Of a stretch of DNA of 64,000 bases, positions 42,979 through 53,096 are shown one piece after another. Both the position numbers and the translations under genes were made by a program. The stretch is from Emiliania huxleyi CCMP1516 (taxonomy: Eukaryota > Haptophyta > Isochrysidales > Noelaerhabdaceae). The notes under the pieces are model-generated. The model made no database searches, was not told the DNA's origin, and saw only the letters and a list, made by a program, of their open reading frames with translations. The stretch lies in the NCBI RefSeq assembly GCF_000372725.1, contig NW_005199363.1, positions 2,501-66,500 of the forward strand, given 5' to 3'. Position 1 is the stretch's first letter. Every line of letters begins with the position of its first letter.

Positions 42979-44875
42979 TGTTGCCTTCCCCTTCGCAGCC
43001 CCCCAAAAGGGAAGGGAAGTGATCCCTGATCCAAGTGCAAGGTGATGCCACTCTGCCAGGGGCCCCTCCACTCGCCTGCACCTGCTCGAACCCTGAGCAC
43101 TGTGCGGCGTTGCACGCTCGAGGTCGTGCATGATGTAGTAATCATTGTCTTGAGTATTGCGCTTCTCTCGGCAGAGAGCGCTAGCCTCTACCCCTTCGGT
43201 CCGTCGAATCTCGGCGCGGCAGATGCGACGCCGAGACTGACGAAACCTCCCTGTGGTGGGCTGCTGAGCCTCCCCCACACACGAGACCACGGGCAAAGGC
43301 GGCGGCATTGGGTCGTGTCGCCTCCCGGGGGGTCGGGCCGGCTCTCCTCGGTCGACGAGTCGCGCCCGCACCCGCGGCCTTTCTATCGTTCTCGGCTCGC
43401 CCCCCCCCTCCGCCGGCCCCTCCTCAAGCTCGGGGAGGCGTGGCCCTCCTAGTCGTAGATCACGGCGGTCCAGCCGCCGCCGCGACGGGTCTACCCCCGG
43501 TGGGCTCGTACGTCCCGACTCCCCACTCGAAGAGGCCGAGTCAGCTCGACTCGCACCACCCCTCCGACAATTGACTCCAGGTCGCACTCGGGGTCCTCCG
43601 GTCTTGGCCTTCCGGCTCGCCGACAGACCCGCTGTCGCCTCGCGGTACCTCCCCTCCTTCGGGTAGCCCAGCCTCCGACGGGGCGGCTCCGGGTTCCCCA
43701 AAGTTCGTGTGGGTCCGAGCGGTGGCGGCCACGCCGGCGGCGGGGGTGGAGGCGGCGGCGGGGGGGGGGGGGGGTACGGTGGCGGTACTGCTGGTCGCAT
43801 CGCCTGGTATGGAGCCTCAGTGGCGGCCCCATGACCCTGCAACCACTCCAGCGATGGGGGCGGAGGCGGTGGTGGGGGGAGCGGGTACGATGGCGGTACT
43901 GGCGGCCGCAACGCCTGGTGTGGAACCTCGGGGACGGCCCCTCGGTCCTGCGGCCGTTCCCGTCGCGGCTCCACGCGCCGATCGCCCACCGCACTTCGGG
44001 GGGGGATCTAGCCCTTGCCCCCCCCCGCGGAGGGAGGGGGCCAAGGCCCGGGCTCGCCGCTGGCCTCGCCTCTCCTCCCCCTCGCGCTCCGCTAGGTCGT
44101 AAGCTGTCCATCAGCCGCGTCGCTTCCTCATTCGCCCGATCCCCTGCTCTAAAGTGCACGGGAAGTACGGGGCCTGGCTAGACGACTGGTTGGCTCGACA
44201 GACCTCCTTGGGCAGGTGTTCCGGTGGGGGGGGGGGGGGATACTCGTCAACGACATTGCACCAGGACCGACACCGTCGGGGAGGCAGGCGATGATGGCAT
44301 ACGCCTGCTGTGTGAAGAGGCGAGTGGCGTCGGCGGGCCCGTTGTCCGAACACAACTTGGCTTTTGATATCCGGTCGGGTTGCGAGCGACAGACCGATTG
44401 CCCTAAAGTTCCGCCAGGACCGCCTTCTCGCCCTCCACCGCGGCCTCTTGATCCCTCTCGGCTTCTCGGATCGCATCCTGTCCAATTCATTAACGCAAGA
44501 GAGGAGGGGGGCGACACACCACCCGCGCCCCCCCCAGTACCCAGGCACATACGCGCACACGCGACAAGCACCCATCAGCCGACGCTAACTACTTAATCCG
44601 CGAGAACAGGCCTCGCAGCCCCCTGGCTTTGCACGGCAGACATCCGTGGTGGCTAGTGGGACACCTAGCTGCACAAATGGGCAGCCAGCACTAGTAACGG
44701 TGAGGAGGATCCAAGGGCCGGTCTCCCGGAAGGAGTGGCACGTATCTTCAGCCCCCATGCAAGAGGGACCCCCCAGTGTTCGCGCCAGTCCCGTTTCTCC
44801 CCTTATACGGTGTACCTGTGTTAGTGCCAGTGCGCGCCAGTCCCGTGCCCAGTGTCGTGCGAGGGAGTTTTGTTG
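42979..44875. other. Repeat-rich region without a recognised gene
   Basis: A minus frame of 344 codons (42955-43989) has polyproline stretches and no family motif. Two approximately 108-bp imperfect tandem units at about 43780-43970 share GGCGGTACTG and CGCCTGGTATGGAGCCTC-like segments. Degenerate element remains are possible, but no reverse transcriptase, integrase or transposase was found in this part. Confidence 0.45.
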
Positions 44876-44889
44876 TAAAATTCTTTTCG
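44876..44889 (+). promoter_or_regulatory. TAAAATTCTTTTCG motif, first of two
   Basis: TAAAATTCTTTTCGCTGTGC is identical at 44876-44895 and 45263-45282. No gene start was found directly after this first copy. Confidence 0.35.
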
Positions 44890-45262
44890 CTGTGCGGGGC
44901 GGCTGCGGCGTCGTGGGCGCGCGTGGGGGAGGCGGCGCGGGCGGCAGGCGCATGCGCGGGGGAGGGTTGGGCGGGGGGCGGAGCCGAGGGAAGCTCACGG
45001 GGTTGTCCGGTGGGGGGGGCGGGGCGGGGTGGGGCGGGGTGGATCGGGTCGGGTCGGGTTGGGGCGGGGTTGCTCGGGTCGGGGTGGGGTGGGGATGTCG
45101 GGGTGGGGAGTGGGTGGGCGCCGGAGTGGGTGGGAGTGGTGGTGTGACTGCTCCTGTGGTGCGGGTGACGGCTTCTGAGGAAGCCGTCGCCCGCGCCTCG
45201 CCTGTCGCGTGAATCGTGTCCTGCGACGGGCTTGTCGTAAATTTTTTTCGAGGCAGTGTGGA

Positions 45263-45276
45263 TAAAATTCTTTTCG
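45263..45276 (+). promoter_or_regulatory. TAAAATTCTTTTCG motif upstream of apyrase
   Basis: Lies 92 bases before ATG 45369 and is identical over 20 bases to the copy at 44876. Confidence 0.45.
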
Positions 45277-45368
45277 CTGTGCCCGCAAATCCAAGGGGAA
45301 TCCGCGCCATTCTGCCTGGGCCCTGCTGGTACGTCGACGCGATCACGTGTTGCTGATGGGCCAGACTC

Positions 45369-47695
45369 ATGCTGTTCCTCCCTGGCGCCGCTGCCTTCGC
45401 AAGCACGATCCCAGAAAAAGGCGCGTCCGAATCGGGCGTCCGAATGGGGATCGTCTTCGACTGCGGCTCAAGCGGCACTCGTGCCCACTACTTCACGTGG
45501 GACAGTTCTGCCCCGGACCAACTGGAGGAGGTGGAGGCGCCAAACGGCAGCATCAAAGTCGCACCGGGCATCAGTGACTTCGCTGTCGGGCAAGGCTGCG
45601 ATGAGAGCGGTGACAGCAACCATGACGGCGTTTGCGACCAGCTTTTGGTCAACACCACCCACCCCGCCTGCCCGACCAACACCGCATGCAACCTCACCAT
45701 CGACCAGTACATCCAGCCTCTCTTAGATCAGGCTACGGACCAAGTTCCAGAGACATTGCGGGCAGCGACCAAACTCCGCATGCAGGCCACTGCGGGCATG
45801 CGGCTGCTCGACTCGACAAAACAGGCCGCACTTATACCCTAAGCCGCACTTTATACCCCAGCCCGTTAGCTAATAATGTAATCACGCGTGCCTAACAACA
45901 CAGGCGGCGATTTGGAAGGACCTCGCGGCGGCCGCCAGCACGACCGATTTTGACTTTAAGGCGGAAGACGCCTTCACGCTTGCGGGCGACTACGAGGGCA
46001 TTTTCGGCTGGCTGGCGGTCCAGTCGGTCAACGGTCTGCCAAGCACTCAGACCTACGGTTGGATGGATCTGGGCGGGGCGTCGACTCAGGCACACGCCCC
46101 CCCCCCCCCCCCCCCTCCGAGCGCCCGTTCGTCGCACCTCCCTTAAATTTCCCGGCAACATGTGTGAGCTTGCCCGGCCCCGCACAGATTGCCTTCGAGC
46201 CGGAGGACGGAGTCATCACGGAGAATGGCGTTGCGGTGATGCATTCTGAGTACTCAACCCAGCCGCGCACCAGCTACGTGTACTCCATCTCGTACATGCT
46301 CAGCGGCCAGGACCAGGGCCAGCTGCGCGTCGCACAGTACTTGTACAACCAGAGCTCCGCTGTTGACGAGGTGGCTAACCCCTGCTTCAACCCCGGCTAC
46401 AATAAGAGCATGCAAGTGTGCGAGGGCATAGCGCTGGGCTCGAGCTCGACCTGCAGCGGCCCAAAGCGCGACGTGATGTTCGTCGGCACCGGAGACTACG
46501 AGGAGTGCCGCGGCGTCATCGAGGCGGCTGGGTGACCCGTACGCGGCCTGCGGCCGCAGCCTTCAGGCCGCCCAGCATCGAGAACACACAGCTCGTGCAA
46601 GATTACATCGCATGGGCGGATGAGCTCATGGAGGGGGGCTTTCTACTCTTTTGCGATCAGGACAATGCGTACCCGCGAGTGCAATGGGACTTTATGCACC
46701 AGGTGACGCAATCGATGGGTATCCACGAGGACTTCAGGCGAATGGTAGAAATCCTGTACGAGAACAGCGAGTACAAAGTCAAGGTCAACTCGCACATTGG
46801 CGGGGCGTTCAGACCGACAAACGGAGTGTCACAAGGAGGCCCGCTATCCCCCATTCTGCACCTCTTGGTGATACAGAGCTTTCTCTCCCTCATCAGCACA
46901 ACCGACACCCTCCAGGGAGTGGAAATTCCCGGGACGGGAGGCGACGACCAACTACGCCACACTCTAAAAGTGTTAGGGTTCGCCGACGATTTAATATTGG
47001 CACCTTCGTCGGGCGCCGAGATCTGGACGCGCAGGACCGCCCGGACGGCGAGGCATCATGCACAAGAACTATCAGTGCCTTCAGGAGCCGTGCGCAGTCG
47101 CGGGCCGCTACCAGCCCAAGGTTGGCAACAAGACGTTCTTCGCTGGCAGCGCCTTCTTCTACACGGCCCAGGCGTTCTGCCAACGCCGTGCCCAGCCTAG
47201 CTCCCCCGGCGCCCGCCCCGCCCCCTCCCGCCTCCCCACCAGCTCCCCACCCACGCCCCGGTTGACAGGGACTCGGCCTTGCCGTCGGCAAGGGAACATA
47301 CGTGAAGACATATCAGATCGTCTCGGCCGGGAGCGACTTCTGCAGCACGGAGTGGTCCGCAATCGGCGTCACCAAGTATCGCAACGACTCGAAAAAGTAC
47401 TCCAAGAACTACTGCTTCGCATCCGCATGTGCGCCGCTCCTTTCCAGTTGCAAATCCGGTGTCGTTGCGCCGCCCGCACACAGCGCCCGCTGATACACGG
47501 CGCCCTCCCGCAGACATCCCCGCGATGCTGGACGCCTATGGCATCGACCCCGACACGGATACGGTCACCTACGCGTCGTCGGTCGGCGGCGAGGCCCTCG
47601 AGTGGCCGCTCGGCTGCCAGCTCTACAACAATCTCGTGGGCATGGTTGGGATGCCGCCGCGCGTTGTCAATGACCACAGCAAGGCAGAGCTGTGA
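45369..47695 (+). CDS. Apyrase / ecto-nucleoside triphosphate diphosphohydrolase (GDA1-CD39 family)
   Basis: Hydrolyses extracellular or lumenal NTPs and NDPs. Exons 45369-45824, 45904-46089, 46188-~46530, ~47055-47171, 47269-47428, 47514-47695. Apyrase-conserved regions in order: IVFDCGSSGTRAHYF (ACR1), AATKLRMQATAGMRLL (ACR2/3), LAGDYEGIFGWLAVQSVNGL, TYGWMDLGGASTQIAFEPE (ACR4), then KNYQCLQEPCAVAGRYQPKV, FFAGSAFFYTAQGLGLAVGK and KNYCFASAYIPAMLDAYGI (ACR5). Four introns are GC-AG or GT-AG as resolved; the limits of intron 3 were not resolved because it contains a reverse-transcriptase fragment. The N-terminus lacks an obvious full signal peptide, so an upstream exon is possible. Confidence 0.9.
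46560..47030 (+). pseudogene. Truncated non-LTR retrotransposon reverse transcriptase inside apyrase intron 3
   Basis: The DNA encodes an open, in-frame RT core: GGFLLFCDQDNAYPRVQWDF, GIHEDFRRMVEILYENSEYK, GVSQGGPLSPILHLLVIQ and LKVLGFADDLILAP, matching LINE-type RT motifs through the FADD catalytic box. Sequence before the first and after the FADD motif is missing, and no endonuclease or tail was found. It has no stop codon across the core, so it is young or under read-through constraint. Confidence 0.88.
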
Positions 47696-48711
47696 GGAGC
47701 TCTCGGCGCGGCAGGGGAGAGGGCTCGAGTTGGCGCTGCGCTGGCTCCCGCTGTTGCTGTTAGTACCTCAGAAGCGCGTGGGCGACGGTGTCGCGGGGGA
47801 AGGTGACTGCACCCCAAAACCCGCGAAGGGTTGAGAAGGGGACTCGAGATTAACCTTCGCCGCGTTTAGATACCGAGTCCAGGAGTCGAATTGTTGTCGG
47901 CGGGCTGAACGTCGTTACACCTCTGTCGTTGGTCCCAGAGTCGGGTGCAGCGTGGTTGTGGGAGAGCGCCCTGCAGCCCGAGCCGGCCCGCGCGTGTGCC
48001 GCGTGGGCCCGTGACTATGAGCGAAATTACCCATACAGCGAGCTTGCCCGAGTCGGGTTCGTGGGTGGAGACTATTCCTCCACGCAGAGGAGAGAGCAGC
48101 GGCCGTGTCCTAGAGAGGCCGCGCCTCCTCCTATCGACTTCTCGCGAGAGAGGGCCTGGGGAAGCGCACCGTCGGGAGACGACGATGGCGGCGAACTATA
48201 CAACCTTCGGGCCTAACAACCCGGACTGGCTCGAGGCGGACCCCGAGGGGACGCTCGGGCGTGACTACCCCTGGGGTGGGATACAGCGACAGGGACCGCG
48301 GCACCGCCCGTGGGCTTCCGATCGTTGGGAACCCAGAGAAGCGCACCGGCGGGAATTACACAACCACGGCGCTTGTCGGCCCTCCGGAGACATGGTCCTG
48401 CGGAGCATCTGACCATGATGGCAGCGCGAACGCTGCGAGCCACGTCGAGATTCATACCGCGGGGGCGCACGTTGCTTCCTGCGGGCATGCATGAGACATA
48501 CGATATCGAGGAGGTCCCCGGCGCGGACTATGATCCCCGCCACGGGTCACGAGACCCCGGCGCGCAATGGCGCTCCGTACCACCGCCAAGCGACGACACG
48601 TACGGCGTACCCGACAGGGGTGCCCTTGAACGAGACCAGTTGTAGCTGCAGAGCCAGCCACTCCTGACGCCGGGTGCCCAGAGCGACGGCGTCTGGACGG
48701 GCGTTGCGGCC
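47696..48711. other. Region with overlapping short ORFs, unrecognised
   Basis: Several plus frames (e.g. NYTTFGPNNPDWLEADPEGT) contain two related segments near 48165-48205 and 48330-48370 (GAAGCGCACCG followed by GGAATTACACAACC-like sequence). This suggests an internal duplication in a degenerate element or a spacer. No domain was recognised. Confidence 0.35.
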
Positions 48712-48834
48712 CTTAGGGTACCCCTAGGCTTAAAAGGGTGGGCCCTGGGGTGCCTGCGGCTTAAACGGCTTAAAACCTGCCATGGCAGGTTTTAAGAGCT
48801 TCTGGGCCGCCGATTCCTTTAGGGGTACCCTAAG
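48712..48834. other. Nested palindrome
   Basis: Bases 48769-48796 are a perfect 28-bp palindrome centred on CCATGG (half-site CTTAAAACCTGCCA). Around it, CTTAGGGTACCCCTA at about 48712-48726 is matched by its inverted copy at about 48820-48834. Such foldback structures suit a transposon end or a cruciform-forming site. Confidence 0.85.
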
Positions 48835-49390
48835 TTGCGGCCGGCGGCCGTGCTCTCTACACACGGAAGCCCCAGGCATTGGCCGAGGTGCACAAGCACG
48901 TGCCGCGGCGCGGCTCGGCGAGCCCTCCGCAGCGGACTGCAGAGGAGGAGGCGCAGAAGGGAAGGTCCCTTCAGACACGGGAGATCGCTACGTCGACTTC
49001 GACGGCGCGTCCCACGGGCCCGTGAGGCGGGCGGACCACACCGAGCTCGCGAAGGCGCGGGCGGAGATCGAGTGCCTCCGGGTGACGCTCGAGATGCATC
49101 GGGATAGGGAGCGAGCGCAAACCCTCGGGGCCCGCGCCCGCGACCTCGACCGCGAGGCGAAGATGCTCTTCAGAGCGATGGAGACCGAGGCCGAGACAGA
49201 AACCAAGATCACCGACACCACCACCTCGGCGGCGGCGGCGCGCGGGCTGCCCGCGCGCGGCGCGCCGCCCCGGGGACGTTGGGGGCCCCGCCGCAAACCC
49301 CGTGCACCACCCTCCCAGCGGGCGAGTCAACCACCCCCGCGCGGCCGAGCAATCAGCGCCTCCAAGCGCGGCCGCGTGCATCGCCGGTAG
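48782..49390 (+). CDS. Possible coiled-coil protein ORF
   Basis: Open from an ATG in the centre of the palindrome to a TAG at 49388. The middle is strongly helical (HTELAKARAEIECLRVTLEM, then DREAKMLFRAMETEAETETK); the end is Arg/Pro-rich. No family was recognised. The position of the start inside a palindrome makes it suspect. Confidence 0.35.
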   Translation: MAGFKSFWAADSFRGTLSCGRRPCSLHTEAPGIGRGAQARAAARLGEPSAADCRGGGAEGKVPSDTGDRYVDFDGASHGPVRRADHTELAKARAEIECLRVTLEMHRDRERAQTLGARARDLDREAKMLFRAMETEAETETKITDTTTSAAAARGLPARGAPPRGRWGPRRKPRAPPSQRASQPPPRGRAISASKRGRVHRR

Positions 49391-49948
49391 GAAGACCGGC
49401 GGGCCGCTCTACGGCGCGGCGGCCCCCGGTGGCGGCGGTCGGGCCGGGCTCGAAGCCGGCTTCGAGCCCGCCGACCCCGCCGCGCGCCTTCCGCAACCCT
49501 CGGGCCCTCACCCGGCCACCCATCGGGAACCCCCGCCCCGTGACAGACGCGGCTTCCTCAGAAGCCGTCGCCACCCTCGGTCGCCACACAGCGAATTCAG
49601 AAGCCGTCATAGCTCATACTTCACAAGACGAAAACAGGAAAATTCCATCGGCATCGCGCACAAACACTGTCGAAAAGAATTTAGCGAGGGAAATTAGCGG
49701 CCCCGACCCCCGAAAAGTACCGCGGCTCTCATCGTCCTTCCAACCGACTCAACGAAGAAGACACACACGCACACACACTCTCTCACATGTGTAAACTCGA
49801 CAAGCTGTCGCACAGAGATGCATCTCGGCCAGCCTGAGACTCTTCCCCGTCCACGCGCATCCCCTGGGGGGGTTGGGCGACTGCAGCTGGGTGAAGCTGA
49901 AGGCGCTGAATCGTGGCGCTGAACGAATGACCCGATCGTACAGCGGCG
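49391..49948. other. Intergenic with a 24-bp palindrome
   Basis: GGGCTCGAAGCCGGCTTCGA with four further bases (49446-49469) is a perfect 24-bp palindrome. A hairpin at about 49552-49569 (CGGCTTCCTCAGAAGCCG) recurs inverted at about 45166-45187. A minus-strand AAATTCTTTTCG motif sits at 49671-49685 without an assigned gene. Confidence 0.6.
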
Positions 49949-50605
49949 CTACTTGACGAAGCTAACGTCTCCCAGCACGCCCGCCACGCGCGCGAATCGC
50001 GCGTCTAGCTCCGCCTGTATCTCGGCCGGGCTGTGCCCCAGCCTCGCCCACTCCCGCACCTGCCGCAGCAGGTCGTCGTAGAGGGTTAGGGTTCGGGTTC
50101 GGGTTCGGGTTCGGGTTAGGGTTAGGGTTAGGTCCCGCACCTGCCGCAGCAGGTCGTCGTACAGCACCGCGGTGCAGACGATGTTGAGCGCGGGCTTCTC
50201 GCCCGCGGGCAGCCGCTCGACCAGCTCCTCGACCAGCTCCGCGTGCCGGCTGTGCGCCTCGTCGTGCGCGTCCTCGAGCGCGTCGACGGACTCCGCGCGG
50301 TCGAGCAGCGCGCAGCAGCGCCGCACGTCCACCAGGCCGCGCAAGCCCTTGCGCGGCGCGACGAGCGCCTGGACCGAAGCGATGGTCTGCGCCGTCGACA
50401 TGCAGTGCACCAGCCGCGGCAGCCGCTCCAGCGGCGCAGCGTCCCGGTCTCTCGGCCGAACGGCCGCGACTTCGAGCTCCTCCGCCTCCACCGGGTCCAT
50501 CACCGTGTAGCCAAAGGGCTTCAATACGCGCCCCAGCGCGTTGAAACGCTCCGGCGAATCGCTCTCCACCACGATCGTGTTGCCTATGGCAAGTGGCCCA
50601 GACAT
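49949..50605 (-). CDS. Unrecognised protein with a telomere-repeat intron
   Basis: From ATG 50605 (MSGPLAIGNTIVVESDSPER) to a stop at 49949. Exons 50605-50141 and 50059-49949, joined LLRQ/VREWARLGHS through a GT-AG intron. Without splicing the 81-base intron is also open in frame, giving a Thr/Arg/Leu insert, so the splice is inferred from the exon-edge duplication. The middle is helical (LEDAHDEAHSRHAELVEELV). No family was recognised. Confidence 0.65.
   Translation of the reverse strand: MSGPLAIGNTIVVESDSPERFNALGRVLKPFGYTVMDPVEAEELEVAAVRPRDRDAAPLERLPRLVHCMSTAQTIASVQALVAPRKGLRGLVDVRRCCALLDRAESVDALEDAHDEAHSRHAELVEELVERLPAGEKPALNIVCTAVLYDDLLRQVRDLTLTLTRTRTRTRTLTLYDDLLRQVREWARLGHSPAEIQAELDARFARVAGVLGDVSFVK
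50053..50161 (-). repeat. 81-base intron of telomere-like repeats between 28-bp exon duplications
   Basis: The 28 bases at 50053-50080 (starting CCCGCACCTGCCGCAGCAGG) are repeated at 50134-50161. TTAGGG and TTCGGG repeats lie between. On the coding strand each copy contains CGGCAG/GTGCGG. The predicted intron is 50140-50060, exactly 81 bases, so the frame survives retention. Confidence 0.95.
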
Positions 50606-50639
50606 GGAGCGGGCCCGATCGCGAACGAGACTCCTACAC

Positions 50640-52735
50640 GCTCGTGTTGCCCGGCAGGCTGCTGCCCCTGCCGCTGCCGCCGCCCCCGCCCGCCGCCCCC
50701 ACCGGCCGCCCGCCGCCCTCGATTTGCCGCTGCAGAGCCGCGATGCGTGCCTCGCGAGCCCCGCACTGGAAGTCGGGCTTGCCGCACACCTCTGCGCACC
50801 AGCGCAGGACCTCGCCGATCACGGGCGCCTGGCTGTCGATGAGGACGTCCGCCTGGGGCAGCCTTTCCTCTCTCGCTATGCAGTCTCTCACTATGCAGTC
50901 TCTATAGGACCGCGTCTAGGGACTGTCCTGGTGCAGACGACCGCTCCTCTCGCGCAGAAGCTCTGAGCAGTCTGTAGGTGCCCTCTAGGAGGTGTCCTGG
51001 TGCAGCCGGTCGATCCGCTCTCGCAGCGTGCGCGTCCGCTCCGCCTCGCGCGCGCGCGGGTTGCCAAGCACCACGCGGAAGTTGCGAAAGGGCTTGGCCT
51101 GCGGCGTCGAGCGCTGCCACAGCCTCGCGGCACGCCGGATGCGGAGGAAAGCCTGCGACGCGTCCTCCATGGTCAGGTCGGCCTGCTTGGCCGAGAGGGC
51201 GAGGCTCGCCTCCGAGTTGGTCAGGTCCGCCTGCACATGAGAGCTCCGACGACTCCATCGGAAGGCTCCGCCTCTGGCTCGCCTCCGACGCTGGTCAGGT
51301 CTGGCTGCACGTGTCGCGGACGTGTCGCGGACGTGTCGCGGACGTGTCGCGGACGTGTCGTGGGCTAGATCTCGGCTAGTCTCGCCTCGAGGTAGAGGAG
51401 CCTCCTCGGAAGTGTCTCGCAAGTGTCTCGGAAGTGTCTCGGCTATGTCTCGCCTCGAGGTAGAGGAGCCTCCTCGGAAGTGTCTCGCAAGTGTCTCGGA
51501 AGTGTCTCGGCTATGTCTCGCCTCGAGGTAGAGGAGCCTCCGGCCGGTGGTTGTGGTGAGGAAGAAGTCCGCGTTCCACGGGAAGGCGTGCCACGAGCGA
51601 GGGAGCGAGTACGACCCCTCGGAGACCTGCAGCCGCAATGCAGCCGCGATGCAGCCGAGTTGCAGCCGAGATACGGCCGAGGTACAGCCGAGGTACAGCC
51701 GCCCTCGGAGACCTGCCAGTAGACCGGCTCGCGCAGGGCACGCGAGTGGGCGTGGATCAGCGTCGCAACTGCGGCCGGCCGCTCGAAGACCGGCACGATG
51801 TGCGGCCCGTACCGCAGCAGCGACACCTCGGTCACGTCCGACTGCCGGCCGCACAGCCGAATGATCCGCTGCTCGATCCCGGGGAAGAGTGGCTCGCGTC
51901 CCAGCCGCACGCGCCTGGACACGGCGCAAGCGGCGTCGCGGACGTGCCGCGGACGTGTCTCGGCGAGCTGCCGCAACTCGCTCGCGAAAGTCGTCTGCGG
52001 CGCGCATGCCGAGCGAGACGGAGCGAAGCACCTGTTTTCGAGGCGAGAGCGCTCTGGGCTTGCCGTGGCCGTGCGCGAGGCGGAGAGCACGGCACTTGCG
52101 AGAGGAAGAGGGTGGTCGCAATCAGCGAGCGAACGGCGCAGAGGCCGGTGACCTGGAGCAGCCCGCGCGCGCACTCGGGCTCGGACGGCGCCACGCCCGT
52201 GGCGATGGACGGGCGCAGGACCGCAGCGGGCTCGAGGCCCATCGCCGTGGCTATCGTGACTGGGTCCTGCATCCCCCACACCGCTGAGACCATCGTCTGC
52301 TCGTAGGCATACCGGAGGAGAAAGTGAGCCGCCGTAGGCATGTCGGCGCCCCAGATGCCCGCCTTGAGCACCACGCTGCCCTCCACCAGACCAACCTACC
52401 ACGACGGACCGAGATGCGGCTGAGATGGCATCTCTGGCCCCACCCCCCTCTGCGTGCCCGTTTGGGGCACAGACCGAGTAGATGGCGGCGATGCTCAGCC
52501 CGAGCATGGCCGCGCTCTCGGGCCGCGCGATCGCGTGCAGGATGGAATGAGTGAGCCGCGTGAAGCGCGTCAGCTCCGCCCCTCGCGTGCCGCTGATCTC
52601 CGCTGCCAGGGACGGGAACTCATCCGACGGCTTGGCGCCTGATATGCCGACCGGGCAGAGGTCACAGGAGGCGGCGCCGGATGCGGTGCGTGGGTATCGA
52701 CGGGAAGTCGCTGTTTCAGTGCGTCCTCCCATCCA
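50640..52735 (-). CDS. Unrecognised multi-exon gene, possibly membrane-associated
   Basis: Segments that look coding on the minus strand, in order: ELTRFTRLTHSILHAIARPE with SAAMLGLSIAAIYSV; EGSVVLKAGIWGADMPTAAH with FLLRYAYEQTMVSAVWGMQD and GLLQVTGLCAVRSLIATTLF; PGIEQRIIRLCGRQSDVTEV with LLRYGPHIVPVFERPAAVAT; SLPRSWHAFPWNADFFLTTT with GRRLLYLEA; EASLALSAKQADLTMEDASQ with AFLRIRRAARLWQRST; and VIGEVLRWCAEVCGKPDFQC with ARIAALQRQIEG. The segments are linked by plausible GC/GT junctions, but not all limits were resolved and two genes are possible. No family was recognised. Confidence 0.45.
51381..51541 (-). repeat. 68-bp tandem units containing an exon edge
   Basis: CTCGCCTCGAGGTAGAGGAG starts at 51381, 51449 and 51517. 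On the minus strand the copy at 51517 is the end of the exon encoding RRLLYLEA plus its GC donor (CTCGAG/GCGAGAC). The other two lie in the intron, separated by AAGTGTCTCGG repeats. Confidence 0.9.
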
Positions 52736-53096
52736 TGCTCCCTCGCACTATGGCCCTAGACCACGCTTCCTCGCACCGTCCCAGAAGAGCGTCACCGGCA
52801 GGCGGCCCTTCATGCTGGCGGGCTGCTCGCCGCCGAGATGGTCGAAGCGGCACGCAGCGGCGGCGAAGTGGCGGCTGCTCACCGCCAGATGGCGTGCAGG
52901 CCGCAGCATGCCACCCAGCGCCGACGGCCGCAACATGCGAGGTTCGACCAGCCGGATCGGCCCAGGGCGGTCGACTGCAGCGAGGTGTCGTGTGAGAAAG
53001 GAAAACGGCTCAAAAAAGAAAGAGACGCTCCGTAACTCGCTCGCAGAACGCTCGAACACCAGCTGCTCGAACACTCGCTCACCACACAAGCTCACG

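Noticed and set aside
42955-43989. 344-codon minus frame with polyproline as a retroelement gag
   Set aside because: No zinc knuckle, protease, reverse transcriptase or long terminal repeat was found around it.
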